Below, piece by piece: positions 4,432 to 12,390 of a stretch of DNA of 12,390 nt. Origin of the DNA: Phascolarctobacterium succinatutens CAG:287 (GTDB taxonomy: Bacteria > Bacillota > Negativicutes > Acidaminococcales > Acidaminococcaceae). Position numbers and translations under genes: made by a program. Under the pieces are notes generated by a model, which was not told the origin of the DNA, did no database searches, and saw only the letters and a list, made by a program, of their open reading frames with translations. The stretch covers positions 1 to 12,390 of the forward strand of contig NZ_FR892805.1 in NCBI RefSeq assembly GCF_000434895.1, given 5' to 3'. Numbering within the stretch: position 1 is the stretch's first letter; the number at the start of each line of letters is the position of its first letter.

Positions 4432-4893
4432 ATGGATAAGTCAATATTAAATAATAACGAATACAGCTGGTGCTTTGCCTGTGGCAAGGATAATCCCAGC
4501 GGGTTACATATGCGTTTCGAAATTGACGACGACAAATGCACAGCGTACTTTACGCCGCGTCGCGAGCATCAAAGCTATCCAGGACGTATGCATGGCGGTT
4601 TGGTAGCAGTGCTGCTGGACGAGGTGACAGGTAATTATCTTTTTGCCAAGGAGGGGAAGCCTTCCTATACGGCAAAAATTGAAATCCGCTACCGCCAGCC
4701 ACTGGCGATTGGCGAGGAGGTTGTCTGCACCGGGCGTGAGCTCAAGCGTAAGGGACGCATGGTGGAAATGCAGGGGACAATCTGCAAGAAGGATGGCACG
4801 CTTTTAGCAGAATGTCTGTCGAAAATGATGATTGTGGATGAAACGCCGCAACCGTCGCGCAAGCTCGCCGCAGGCGAGGGTGAAGAAGAATAG
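4432..4893 (+). CDS. PaaI-type hotdog thioesterase
   Basis: The protein has 153 residues of the single-hotdog 4HBT family, which hydrolyses acyl-CoA thioesters and works as dimers or tetramers. The signature is RMHGGLVAVLLDEVTGNYLF (residues ~59-78): the HGG turn followed by the central hot-dog helix with the Asp-Glu pair. Strands KIEIRYRQPLAIGEEVVCTG and GRMVEMQGTICKKDGTLLAE complete the fold. The N-terminus carries CFACGKDNPSGLHMRF, a Cys-x-x-Cys stretch seen in this subgroup. The ATG at 4432 has only weak purine-rich sequence upstream and lies 28 bases after est, so coupled translation is likely. It is an extra gene placed between est and rnr. The substrate cannot be read. Confidence 0.88.
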   Translation: MDKSILNNNEYSWCFACGKDNPSGLHMRFEIDDDKCTAYFTPRREHQSYPGRMHGGLVAVLLDEVTGNYLFAKEGKPSYTAKIEIRYRQPLAIGEEVVCTGRELKRKGRMVEMQGTICKKDGTLLAECLSKMMIVDETPQPSRKLAAGEGEEE

Positions 4894-4903
4894 AGGTAAA
4901 ATT

Positions 4904-7267
4904 ATGCAGACGAAGGATATACGTGAAAAAATATTAAATTTTATGCGTGAAGAAAGCTATGCACCGATGACCTCGGAGGAGCTGGTGGATGCGCTGGGGC
5001 ATGATGTTAATCCCAACAAGTTTTGGGACGAGCTGCTGGCGCTGGAGCAGAACGGCGAAATTATCAAGACACGCTTTGAAACATATGGCCTGCCGGAGAA
5101 AATGGGCCTGGTTGCAGGACGCTTTCAGCTGACGAGCAAGGGCTTTGGCTTTGTTATTCCAGATAACAAGGGCGACAGACCGGACGTGTTCATTCCGCCG
5201 CGCGCTCTGCATGGTGCGATGAACAATGACCGCGTGCTGGCGCGTGTGAATAATGCGGCGCAGGGCAAAAAGCCTGAGGGCGAAATCCTGCGTATCATCA
5301 CGCATGCTAATAATAAGGTAGTAGGCGTTTTCCACCAGACCGGTGATTTCGCCTTTGTAACGCCTGACGACAAGCGCATCGGTCAGGATGTATATATTAT
5401 GCGCAAGCACTTTAACGGTGCGAAGGATGGTCAGAAGGTCGTAGTAGAAATTACCGAATGGCCGCAGGAGCACCGCAAGGCCGAGGGCAAGGTTACAGAA
5501 GTTTTAGGTAATATCGGTGATGTAGGCCTGGAAATTCTGTCGATAATCAAGCAGAATGATCTGCCGCTGACTTTTCCGGATGAGGTGCTGGAGGCTTCGC
5601 GCAAGGTGCCGAAGTCTATTAAAAAGGGCGAGCTGGCAGGCCGCCGTGACCTGCGTGAGCGTACTGTCGTAACCGTCGACGGCGAGGATGCCAAGGACTT
5701 GGATGATGCAGTTTACGTAGAGCAGATTAACGACAACGAATACCTGCTGGGCGTTTATATTGCGGATGTCAGCTATTATGTTACCGAGGACAGCGTGCTG
5801 GATAAGGAAGCAAGAGCGCGCGGTACAAGCGTTTATCTTGTAGACCGCGTACTGCCGATGCTGCCGGAGCGTCTGTCGAATGGTATCTGCAGCCTGAATG
5901 CCGGTGAGGACCGTTTGTCTATGGCTTGCGAGATGCATATCGACAAAATGGGCAAGGTGCTCAGCTACGAGATTTTCCCGGCGGTTATCAATGTACGTCA
6001 CCGCCTGAGCTATAATATTGTGCGTGCGATTTTGGCAGGCGACAAGGAAATGTGCGACAAGTATGAGGACATTTTGCCGATGGTTGCGCGTATGGATATT
6101 CTGCGCCAGATTTTGCATGACAAGCGTGCGCGCCGTGGCGCAGTAGACTTTGATTTGCCGGAGCAGAAGGTTATTCTGGACGAAAAGCTGCATCCGATTG
6201 AAATTGTGCAGCGCATCCACGGTAATGCGGAATCTATTATCGAGGAGTTCATGCTGGCGGCTAACGAAACCGTTGCGCAGCACATGTTTAATCAGCACTG
6301 GCCGTTTATCTACCGCGTGCATGATATTCCGAACGAGGAAAAGATGCAGGAGTTCGCTAAGCTGCTGGCAAACTTCAATATTAAGTTTATTCCCAAGGAA
6401 GAAACGGAGCCGAAGGATATTCAGCAGGCCGTGAAGGAAATCGCCGGCCGTCCGGAAGAACGATTGGTAACTACGGTAGCGCTGCGCTCCATGAAGCAGG
6501 CAGTTTACCAGACGGATAACATCGGCCACTTTGGCTTGGCGGCGAAGTACTACACGCATTTTACCTCGCCAATCCGCCGTTATCCCGACCTGATTGTGCA
6601 TCGTCTGCTGCGCGCCTGGATGGCAAAGCCCACACTGAAGGAGGCAGATGCCGAAAAGCTGGGCGATAAGCTGGACGTTATTGCCGACCATTCTTCTATT
6701 CGCGAGCGTGCGGCAGCGGATGCGGAGCGTGCAACCGTTGACCTCAAAATGTGCGAATATATGGCAGACCATATCGGCGAAGAATTTGACGGCGTTATTT
6801 CCGGCGTGACAGCCTTTGGCATGTTCGTTGAGCTGGAAAACGGTGTTGAGGGCTTGGTGCATATTTCCAGCCTGATGGATGATTACTACGAATATTATGA
6901 GGAGCGTTATGCCCTTGTCGGCACGCACAGCGGTCACACCTATCGCTTGGGCGATAAGGTGCGCATTGAGGTGTTGCAGGTAAATATCAGCGACGTGAGC
7001 ATTGACTTCATCATGGCAGGGGAGAACGCAGGCGTGCGTGAGCACATCCGCCAGCAGCTGCTGATGAAGCAGAAGCCGAGCAGCGGACGCAGCACGCAGA
7101 GCATCGCTCTGAGTGCGGAAACGCAGAAGAAAAAGCACAAGGGTGCGAAGAATAAAGAGGCAGGACGCCGCAGCGCCAAGCACGGTAAGCCTGCGCCGAA
7201 GAGCAGCGCCAAGGGTGGCAGCAAATCCGGCAAAAAGAGCAGAAAAAAGAATAGGAAAAGCAGATAA
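4904..7267 (+). CDS. rnr: Ribonuclease R (3'-5' exoribonuclease)
   Basis: The protein has 787 residues. RNase R degrades structured RNA processively from the 3' end, turns over rRNA and, with SmpB-tmRNA, destroys messages from stalled ribosomes. Domains in order: winged-helix region (1-65), two cold-shock OB domains (~68-130 and ~137-200), RNB catalytic domain (~245-570) and S1 domain (~625-705). A highly basic Lys/Ser/Gly tail (720-787) is typical of RNase R rather than RNase II. The RNB metal site is in DGEDAKDLDDAV (259-270); NIGHFGLAAKYYTHFTSPIR and RYPDLIVHRLLRA are the later signatures. The ATG at 4904 is preceded by GAGGT (4893-4897) overlapping the thioesterase stop; the gap to that gene is 10 bases, indicating coupling. 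The longer frame from 4832 overlaps the thioesterase C-terminus and has no separate ribosome site. Confidence 0.97.
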   Translation: MQTKDIREKILNFMREESYAPMTSEELVDALGHDVNPNKFWDELLALEQNGEIIKTRFETYGLPEKMGLVAGRFQLTSKGFGFVIPDNKGDRPDVFIPPRALHGAMNNDRVLARVNNAAQGKKPEGEILRIITHANNKVVGVFHQTGDFAFVTPDDKRIGQDVYIMRKHFNGAKDGQKVVVEITEWPQEHRKAEGKVTEVLGNIGDVGLEILSIIKQNDLPLTFPDEVLEASRKVPKSIKKGELAGRRDLRERTVVTVDGEDAKDLDDAVYVEQINDNEYLLGVYIADVSYYVTEDSVLDKEARARGTSVYLVDRVLPMLPERLSNGICSLNAGEDRLSMACEMHIDKMGKVLSYEIFPAVINVRHRLSYNIVRAILAGDKEMCDKYEDILPMVARMDILRQILHDKRARRGAVDFDLPEQKVILDEKLHPIEIVQRIHGNAESIIEEFMLAANETVAQHMFNQHWPFIYRVHDIPNEEKMQEFAKLLANFNIKFIPKEETEPKDIQQAVKEIAGRPEERLVTTVALRSMKQAVYQTDNIGHFGLAAKYYTHFTSPIRRYPDLIVHRLLRAWMAKPTLKEADAEKLGDKLDVIADHSSIRERAAADAERATVDLKMCEYMADHIGEEFDGVISGVTAFGMFVELENGVEGLVHISSLMDDYYEYYEERYALVGTHSGHTYRLGDKVRIEVLQVNISDVSIDFIMAGENAGVREHIRQQLLMKQKPSSGRSTQSIALSAETQKKKHKGAKNKEAGRRSAKHGKPAPKSSAKGGSKSGKKSRKKNRKSR

Positions 7268-7269
7268 TT

Positions 7270-7737
7270 ATGGCAGAACAAAAGATTAAAATTATAGCAG
7301 AAAATCGTAAGGCACGCCATGACTTTACCATTTACGAAACCTTTGAGGCAGGCATTGCACTGACCGGTACGGAGGTAAAGTCCCTGCGTGCGGGCAAGGC
7401 GAATATGAAGGACAGCTATGCACAGGTAACACGCCAGGCGGAGGTCTTTGTGTATAATCTGCACATCAGTCCCTACGATCACGGCAACATTTTTAACCAT
7501 GACCCGCTGCGCAGCCGCCGCCTTTTGCTGCACCGTGCGGAGATTAACAAGCTCATCGGCAAGGTGAAGGAAAAGGGCTATGCGCTGGTACCGCTTAAGC
7601 TGTACTTTAAGCATGGTCTGGTGAAGATGGAGCTGGCGCTGGCAGTCGGCAAGAAGCTGTATGATAAGCGTCAGGACATGGCCAAGCGCGACGCGAAGCG
7701 CGAGATGGAGCGCGCGCTGAAGGACAGAAACAGGTAA
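7270..7737 (+). CDS. smpB: SsrA-binding protein SmpB
   Basis: The protein has 155 residues, standard for SmpB, the beta-barrel partner that delivers tmRNA to ribosomes stalled on messages without a stop codon. Hallmarks are NRKARHDFTIYETFEAGI, LTGTEVKSLRAGKANMKDSY, HISPYDHGN, RRLLLHRAEI and LVPLKLYFKHGLVKMELAL. The basic C-terminal tail (YDKRQDMAKRDAKREMERAL) reads the empty mRNA channel. The start codon is 2 bases after the rnr stop, so translation is coupled. Its RNA partner ssrA lies 3.9 kb downstream on the same strand, separated by the SNF2 helicase. Confidence 0.98.
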   Translation: MAEQKIKIIAENRKARHDFTIYETFEAGIALTGTEVKSLRAGKANMKDSYAQVTRQAEVFVYNLHISPYDHGNIFNHDPLRSRRLLLHRAEINKLIGKVKEKGYALVPLKLYFKHGLVKMELALAVGKKLYDKRQDMAKRDAKREMERALKDRNR

Positions 7738-7744
7738 AACAGGT

Positions 7745-7795
7745 AGCTCTCTTGAGTGCGCCGGAAGTGTATTGGTGTGCTTAAGAGAGCTTTTT
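7745..7795 (+). terminator. Terminator of the est-smpB operon
   Basis: AGCTCTCTT (7745-7753) pairs with AAGAGAGCT (7783-7791). The stem can continue inward for nine more pairs (four of them G-U) to 7762/7774, with an 11-base loop. T-run 7791-7795 is followed by GC, as in the four repeated terminators. It ends only 28 bases before the helicase start codon. Confidence 0.88.
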
Positions 7796-7823
7796 GCATG
7801 AAGGGTATGGGAGTGTTGCGACA

Positions 7824-10800
7824 GTGAAGTGGCAAAATTATTTTCCTTGGAAAATACTACAAAGAGGCAGAGAATATTATCGTGAAGGCAATATAGATGA
7901 TTTAATTATCGATGGCTTGTCCTTGGAGGCCTATGTATTTGGCAGGGAGTTATATCATGTGCATGTAAAAATAACTGAAGGCCATAAGCTTGCTATGGAC
8001 TGCTCTTGTCCATATAATGCTACAGGACCATGTAAGCATTTGGCTGCTGCCTTATTTTTAGCCGAGCAGGAAGGCTTTTTTGATGATGAGCGCATTAATG
8101 AACTTTTGAATAAAAATAATAAGACATTCATTAAGCCGTCTTTTTCTGCCAGTGATTATGATGAATGCATTTTTAATCTGGCAGAAATAACAAGCAAAGT
8201 TTGTTGCACTAAAGAAGCTTATGAAAAAGCTAAAAAACTGGTGCAGCAGCAGGATGTTGTTTTGACAGCTTGTGATACAGAAGAAAATAATTTCTATTCG
8301 CCTGATTCGAAAAAAATCTTAACAGCCCGTATAGAAGGATATGCCTTCTTTAGCAATGGACGTTATCCGTTAAAGATTGTTTTTTCAGAAGATGATATTT
8401 TAGCTATAGAATGCAGCGTGCCACGAGCACAGTATAGTTATTTTGCGCATTGGTCACCGGAAGCTAAGAGGTTTAAATTTAATGCCTACCTTATGGCTTT
8501 TCTTTTTTTGATTGATGCTTACATTAAAGAACATAATCCTGGCGATTACACCAGCACTGCCGGAAGGGAATTGCTGGAGCTTTATAGCAGCAAGCCGAAA
8601 TCTTTGATTCCTGCTATGCAAAAGCATGCTAATGCAAGCATGGTGCAGCTTGTACCTAGGTTGGAGCTTAGTGAGGATGAGTTAAATCTTTCCTTTAAAA
8701 TAGGCAGGGACAAGCTGTTCGTTGTCAAAAATATCCCCTTGTTAGTAAAGGAGTATAGCTTTAGCGCAGAACATGCTTTGGGCAGCAAGGACAGTATTAA
8801 TTTCAGTATAGAGAAATTTACGGAAGCTGCAGATAAGTATTACACCCTGCTTAGGGAGGTTGTGGAAGAAGATAATTTTCGCAATGACGAAAATATGAAA
8901 TATCGCAGTTATGGCGTACCGGTTAAAAGCATTGCTTCAGGAAACAGTATTTTGCTGTTTGGCAAGACGTTAGACAGTTTTTACGAGCTGGCGAGCGGTA
9001 CAAAAATTGAAGCAACGTGTAAGCTTAACGACAGTAGCAAAAAGCTTATCTTAGGCTTTCGTGATAAAAATCTGGATGTAACCCTGATTCTTTCTCCTGA
9101 TATGAATAAGAAGGGTGTATTTAAAGGAATCAATGTGGAGTGCAAACTGCCTAAGGTGTATCAGGGTTCTAAATTTGCTTACTTTGCTGATGAATATTAT
9201 TTGAACCGTATGGATATTGCTCTTTTTAATAAATTACAGCCTTTGCTTAAACATAGTGAAAATGGTAAGGTTAGCCTGAAAATAGGTCATAAGGATTTGA
9301 ACAGGTTTTATTATCAGGTATTGCCAGAGCTGGGAAGCTGTGCACAGATAATTGAACATGATGCGGCTGTTATTGAAAAATATCTGCAGCCGGAGGTAAA
9401 ATTTTCCTTCTTTTTGGATTATCAGCAAGGCAAAATTTTTTGTGTGGCCAAAGCCTGCTATGGTGAAGAGCAATATAATCTGCTGGATGCTTTAGCTGGT
9501 AACATGATTGCTGCCAGCAGAGACGAAGATGAGGAAAAGCAGCTTGTAGAACTGCTTCACTATTATTTTAATGACGTTGATATGACTGAGCTTGCTTTTG
9601 TTATTGATAAAGATGAAGACGTCATGTGGCAGTTCCTGGAAAATGGTGTTGCCCAGCTTATGGAGTTAGGTGACGTGAACAGCACGGATTCTTTTCAGCG
9701 TATTAAAATCCACAATAAAGTTAGTGTCAGTGTGGGTGTAAGCATTGACAGCGGCTTAATGGATTTGTCGCTGAGTATCAGTGAAATTTCGCTGGAGGAT
9801 TTGTTGGCTATCATAGGCAGTTATAAAAACAAGAAAAAATATCATCGCCTGCGTAATGGTGACTTTGTCAATATTACTAATAAAGCTGTTGAAGAATTAG
9901 CAGATATGTTTACGGCTATGCGGATTGCCCCCAAGGATTTTGTTAAAGGAAAAATGCAGCTGCCTGCTTACAGGGCATTTTATTTGGATAAAATGCTGGA
10001 GCAAAATGCATATTTATATACAGAGCGTGACAGCAATTTTCGCAGGCTTATTAAGGAATTCAAGGTTATCAATGAATCTGATTTTGAAGTGCCGCCATCT
10101 TTAGCTAAAATAATGCGCAATTATCAGGAATATGGTTATAAATGGCTGCGAACCTTGGCAGCTTATGGTTTTGGCGGTGTTTTGGCAGATGACATGGGGC
10201 TTGGCAAAACCCTGCAAAGCATAGCTGTTTTAGCAGCTGCTAAAGAAGCAGGTGAAGAGGGAACATCGCTGATAGTTTGTCCTGCTTCGCTTATTTATAA
10301 TTGGCAGGAAGAATTTACACGTTTTGCACCAGCTTTAAAGATTATTTTAATTGTTGGGACACAAAAAGAGCGGGAAGAAAAAATTGCTCAGCTTACCGGT
10401 TATGACGTAGCTATTACCTCTTATGATTTATTGAAGCGTGATATATCTGCTTATGAGGGCAAGACCTTTAATTATGAATTTATCGACGAAGCCCAATTTA
10501 TAAAAAATCATACTACGGCTGCAGCAAAATCGGTTAAGCTGATTAAAAGTAAGCACCGCTTTGCACTTACGGGCACACCTATCGAGAATCGATTAAGTGA
10601 ACTCTGGAGCATTTTTGATTATCTGATGCCGGGCTATTTGTATGAATATAGTTGTTTTAAAAAGGAGCTTGAGCAGCCTATTGTTAAAAGCAATGATGAA
10701 ACTGCTGCTAAGCGCTTAAAGCAATTAATAGCACCATTTATTTTGCGACGTTTAAAGAAGGATGTTTTAAACGAACTGCCGGAAAAAATCGAAGAGGTGC

Positions 10801-11498
10801 GTATCGCATGCTTTGATGCCAAGCAGCAGGCTCTGTATGATGGGCAGGTTGTGAAAACGCTCAAATTGGTGCAGTCGCAGAGTGAAGAAGAGCTTTCTAA
10901 GAGCAAAATACAGATTTTGGCAGAGCTGATGCGTTTGCGTCAGATTTGCTGTGATCCTGGTTTGGCGTTCAGTAATTATGAAGGTGCTTCTGCTAAGCGG
11001 GAACTGTGCCTGGAGATGGTGCAAAGTGCGATTGCAGGCGAGCATAAGGTACTGATTTTTTCTCAGTTTAAATCTATGCTGGAGCTTTTGGCTGATGATT
11101 TGCAGCGAGAAGGCATTGGCTACTATACGATTACCGGTGAAACGCCTAAGGAGAAAAGGCTTGAACTGGTGCGTGCCTTTAATAATGATGCTACACCTGT
11201 ATTTCTTATTTCGCTCAAGGCTGGCGGTACCGGTTTGAATCTGACCGGAGCAGATGTGGTGATTCATTATGATCCGTGGTGGAACGTTGCAGCACAAAAT
11301 CAGGCGACAGATAGAGCGCATCGCATTGGGCAGGAAAAGGTTGTTTCTGTTTATAAGCTGGTGGCGAAAAACTCTATTGAAGAAAAAATCTTAAAGATGC
11401 AGAACGATAAACAGAATTTGGCTGAAAGCATTTTGTCTGTTGATGGACGCAATAGCATCTTTACGATGTCTAAAGAAGAGCTGCTGAATTTATTGTAA
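7824..11498 (+). CDS. SNF2-family DNA helicase-like ATPase with SWIM zinc finger
   Basis: The protein has 1224 residues. The GTG at 7824 is chosen because GGGAGTG (7809-7815) lies 8 bases upstream; the in-frame TTG at 7794 lies in the preceding terminator tail. The N-terminus holds a SWIM zinc finger (Cys60, Cys62, Cys70, His72: CxC-x7-CxH). A long middle region (~100-750) corresponds to the bacterial SNF2-associated part. The two RecA lobes follow: Walker A DMGLGKT (790-796), DEAQ box (888-891), ALTGTPIENRLSELWSIFDY (motif III region), FILRRLKKDV, then lobe 2 with LISLKAGGTGLNLTGADVVI and QATDRAHRIGQ (1160-1170, motif VI). All ATPase motifs look intact. Such proteins translocate on double-stranded DNA or remodel protein-DNA complexes; the bacterial role is poorly known, and some related SNF2 proteins occur in defence loci. 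It is clearly AT-richer than rnr/smpB and sits between smpB and ssrA. Confidence 0.95.
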   Translation: MKWQNYFPWKILQRGREYYREGNIDDLIIDGLSLEAYVFGRELYHVHVKITEGHKLAMDCSCPYNATGPCKHLAAALFLAEQEGFFDDERINELLNKNNKTFIKPSFSASDYDECIFNLAEITSKVCCTKEAYEKAKKLVQQQDVVLTACDTEENNFYSPDSKKILTARIEGYAFFSNGRYPLKIVFSEDDILAIECSVPRAQYSYFAHWSPEAKRFKFNAYLMAFLFLIDAYIKEHNPGDYTSTAGRELLELYSSKPKSLIPAMQKHANASMVQLVPRLELSEDELNLSFKIGRDKLFVVKNIPLLVKEYSFSAEHALGSKDSINFSIEKFTEAADKYYTLLREVVEEDNFRNDENMKYRSYGVPVKSIASGNSILLFGKTLDSFYELASGTKIEATCKLNDSSKKLILGFRDKNLDVTLILSPDMNKKGVFKGINVECKLPKVYQGSKFAYFADEYYLNRMDIALFNKLQPLLKHSENGKVSLKIGHKDLNRFYYQVLPELGSCAQIIEHDAAVIEKYLQPEVKFSFFLDYQQGKIFCVAKACYGEEQYNLLDALAGNMIAASRDEDEEKQLVELLHYYFNDVDMTELAFVIDKDEDVMWQFLENGVAQLMELGDVNSTDSFQRIKIHNKVSVSVGVSIDSGLMDLSLSISEISLEDLLAIIGSYKNKKKYHRLRNGDFVNITNKAVEELADMFTAMRIAPKDFVKGKMQLPAYRAFYLDKMLEQNAYLYTERDSNFRRLIKEFKVINESDFEVPPSLAKIMRNYQEYGYKWLRTLAAYGFGGVLADDMGLGKTLQSIAVLAAAKEAGEEGTSLIVCPASLIYNWQEEFTRFAPALKIILIVGTQKEREEKIAQLTGYDVAITSYDLLKRDISAYEGKTFNYEFIDEAQFIKNHTTAAAKSVKLIKSKHRFALTGTPIENRLSELWSIFDYLMPGYLYEYSCFKKELEQPIVKSNDETAAKRLKQLIAPFILRRLKKDVLNELPEKIEEVRIACFDAKQQALYDGQVVKTLKLVQSQSEEELSKSKIQILAELMRLRQICCDPGLAFSNYEGASAKRELCLEMVQSAIAGEHKVLIFSQFKSMLELLADDLQREGIGYYTITGETPKEKRLELVRAFNNDATPVFLISLKAGGTGLNLTGADVVIHYDPWWNVAAQNQATDRAHRIGQEKVVSVYKLVAKNSIEEKILKMQNDKQNLAESILSVDGRNSIFTMSKEELLNLL

Positions 11499-11529
11499 AA
11501 GACGTCACAATTTATTCATAATATGCTAT

Positions 11530-11558
11530 TTGACTTTTTGACTAAAGCATAGTAAAAT
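11530..11558 (+). promoter_or_regulatory. ssrA promoter
   Basis: -35 TTGACT (11530-11535), 17-base spacer, -10 TAAAAT (11553-11558). A second TTGACT at 11538 is too close to the -10. The start of transcription would be near 11565, leaving a 5' leader of about 37 bases for RNase P to remove. No terminator is visible between the helicase stop and this promoter. Confidence 0.8.
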
Positions 11559-11601
11559 ATCATTGTAGCGTATCGGCTCTTTCACCGATATATTCCAATT
11601 T

Positions 11602-11951
11602 GGGGATGTACTGGTTTCGACGGGGGTAGGTGCGGTATGATAAGCGAGCCGTGGTTCCATCTGCACGATAATCGGTGGGCACGTTTAAATATAAACGCTG
11701 AACAAGAATACGCTTTAGCAGCTTAATCTGCTAACTGTCTCCAAGCCTCCTCCCGCGGGTGAGGAATGACAGTCAATAGTGGGATACCTTAAGGCTGATT
11801 CCTATAGGCTTTAAGGGAAACTCTTTAGGATAGTAATGTGAAGGCCCGTCGTCAGGCAATCGCAGCGCGAAACAAAGTATGACGTCTGCGCTCGGAGAAA
11901 GTTGTATGGCAATATTTTCGGACAGGGGTTCGACTCCCCTCATCTCCACCA
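11602..11951 (+). ncRNA. ssrA: tmRNA (transfer-messenger RNA)
   Basis: A 350-base tmRNA. The 5' end GGGGATG (11602-11608) pairs with CATCTCC (11941-11947, one G-U) to form the acceptor stem. The 3' end carries an encoded ACCA, and the T-arm GGGGTTCGACTCCCC is at about 11925-11940. The conserved GTACTGGTTTCGACGGGGG block follows the acceptor strand. The tag frame ends GCT GAA CAA GAA TAC GCT TTA GCA GCT TAA (11697-11726), giving AEQEYALAA if translation resumes at the GCT at 11697; the resume codon is inferred and could be one codon earlier. The YALAA end is the standard ClpXP-type degradation signal. It acts with SmpB (7270) to rescue stalled ribosomes. Confidence 0.97.
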
Positions 11952-11992
11952 GAATTAGTCCAATCGTGACAGTTGATTGGTGGAATAAAAAG

Positions 11993-12029
11993 CAGAGGAT
12001 AGTGTATGACAGCACTATTCTCTGTTTTT
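11993..12029 (+). terminator. ssrA terminator
   Basis: A 12-bp stem (11993-12004 with 12013-12024, one G-U), an 8-base loop and TTTTT at 12025-12029, followed by ATTTT. A smaller hairpin (CCAATC 11960-11965 / GATTGG 11975-11980) lies in the trailer between the mature 3' end and the terminator. Confidence 0.9.
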
Positions 12030-12269
12030 ATTTTCCGGGAATTACTTTGGAATATTTTGTGTAGTCACTTTTTAAAACGAATGGAGCTGCATTAACCTTT
12101 CAAAAAGCAAAAAACAAGCAAAATAATATACACTATTTTTTATACGTTATCCTAACTGTTATTGTCAATTCCCTTGGAACGTCAAAAATGTTATAATATA
12201 AGAAAAGAAAAACTCATAAATCTGCTTTTGCTATCCCTGCCACTACTTAAAAAAGAAAGGAGAAATCCT
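12030..12269. promoter_or_regulatory. AT-rich spacer with extended -10 promoter for the last gene
   Basis: The region from the ssrA terminator to about 12188 is AT-rich and holds no gene or repeat that I can support. At 12189-12197 lies TGTTATAAT, a perfect TATAAT with a TGn extension; no -35 match sits at the right distance (TTGTCA 12162-12167 is 24 bases away, TTGGAA 12174-12179 only 12). Transcription would begin near 12204 and give a leader of about 66 bases. AAAGGAG (12256-12262) is the ribosome binding site of the ATG at 12270. Confidence 0.6.
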
Positions 12270-12390
12270 ATGCAAGAAAAATTGCCAATGCCTCTCGGAA
12301 CAACTGATTTCAAAAGGATCTGCCGTGAAAACTATTATGTAGATAAAACATTACTTATAAAAGATTTACTTGGTAGATTGCAAGTGCAAA
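12270..12390 (+). CDS. AAA-ATPase-like / PD-(D/E)XK family protein (N-terminus, 3' truncated)
   Basis: Only 40 codons are visible. The start MQEKLPMPLGTTDFKRICRE, followed by NYYVDKTLLIKDLL, is the characteristic opening of the large family with an N-terminal AAA-ATPase-like domain and a C-terminal PD-(D/E)XK nuclease-like domain (formerly DUF1703). The signature is LPxGxxDFxxI...NYYVDKTxLIxxLL, just before the Walker A loop. Family members number about 500-600 residues, are often present in many copies in gut Firmicutes and Bacteroidetes, and have no settled function. The ATG has an excellent AAAGGAG site 7 bases upstream. The Walker A, expected within the next 20 residues or so, lies outside the window. 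Confidence 0.8.
   Translation, partial: MQEKLPMPLGTTDFKRICRENYYVDKTLLIKDLLGRLQVQ

Noticed and set aside
5504..7183. 559-aa frame on the minus strand
   Set aside because: Exactly antisense to rnr; composition rich in His, Leu and Cys without domains, a by-product of the GC-biased third positions of rnr.
11773..12015. 80-aa minus-strand frame containing VEMRGVEPLS
   Set aside because: This is the antisense translation of the tmRNA 3' end, a well-known spurious ORF type.

Overview
The window looks like chromosome from a diderm Firmicute (Negativicutes). Two things in the sequence say so. The first gene is an outer-membrane beta-barrel protein with a C-terminal phenylalanine. The right half carries the Firmicute-type order carboxylesterase - rnr - smpB - ssrA known from Bacillus and relatives. 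An Acidaminococcaceae or Phascolarctobacterium-like host is a low-confidence guess from general character only; no marker in the window fixes the genus.

Layout. (1) Bases 1-962: the 3' part of a porin gene, closed by a strong hairpin terminator. (2) Bases 1059-3620: an AT-rich accessory stretch of toxin-antitoxin (TA) modules and small unknown genes. In order it holds a type II hicA-hicB operon with its own promoter/operator; a complete type III (RNA antitoxin) module; a 70-aa gene overlapping a stump of what looks like a zeta-type toxin; an 89-aa conserved-looking unknown; and a set of degenerate 41-bp repeats ending in a terminator. The type III module has a promoter, two perfect 46-bp tandem repeats that each form an H-type pseudoknot, a terminator, and a ToxN/CptN-like endoribonuclease gene. 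Four near-identical palindromic terminators, with half-site GAGGACGGTGC followed by TTTTTGC, separate these modules from one another. (3) Bases 3620-7795: a GC-richer housekeeping operon of an Est30-like carboxylesterase, a hotdog thioesterase, RNase R and SmpB, with gaps of 28, 10 and 2 bases. (4) Bases 7824-11498: a 1224-aa SWIM/SNF2 helicase-like ATPase in AT-richer sequence. (5) Bases 11530-12029: tmRNA (ssrA) with its own promoter and terminator. (6) From 12270: the first 40 codons of an AAA-ATPase-like/PD-(D/E)XK family protein, cut by the window end.

How the parts fit. RNase R, SmpB and tmRNA act together in trans-translation: SmpB loads tmRNA on stalled ribosomes and RNase R degrades the released message. 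The TA stretch next to this core is plausibly a phage-defence or plasmid/chromosome-maintenance hotspot. The best-supported non-routine system is the type III TA locus at 1787-2465, which short-ORF annotation would miss on the RNA side and would mis-start on the protein side. The most puzzling non-coding items are the repeated hairpin terminators and the 41-bp repeat array at 3475-3602.
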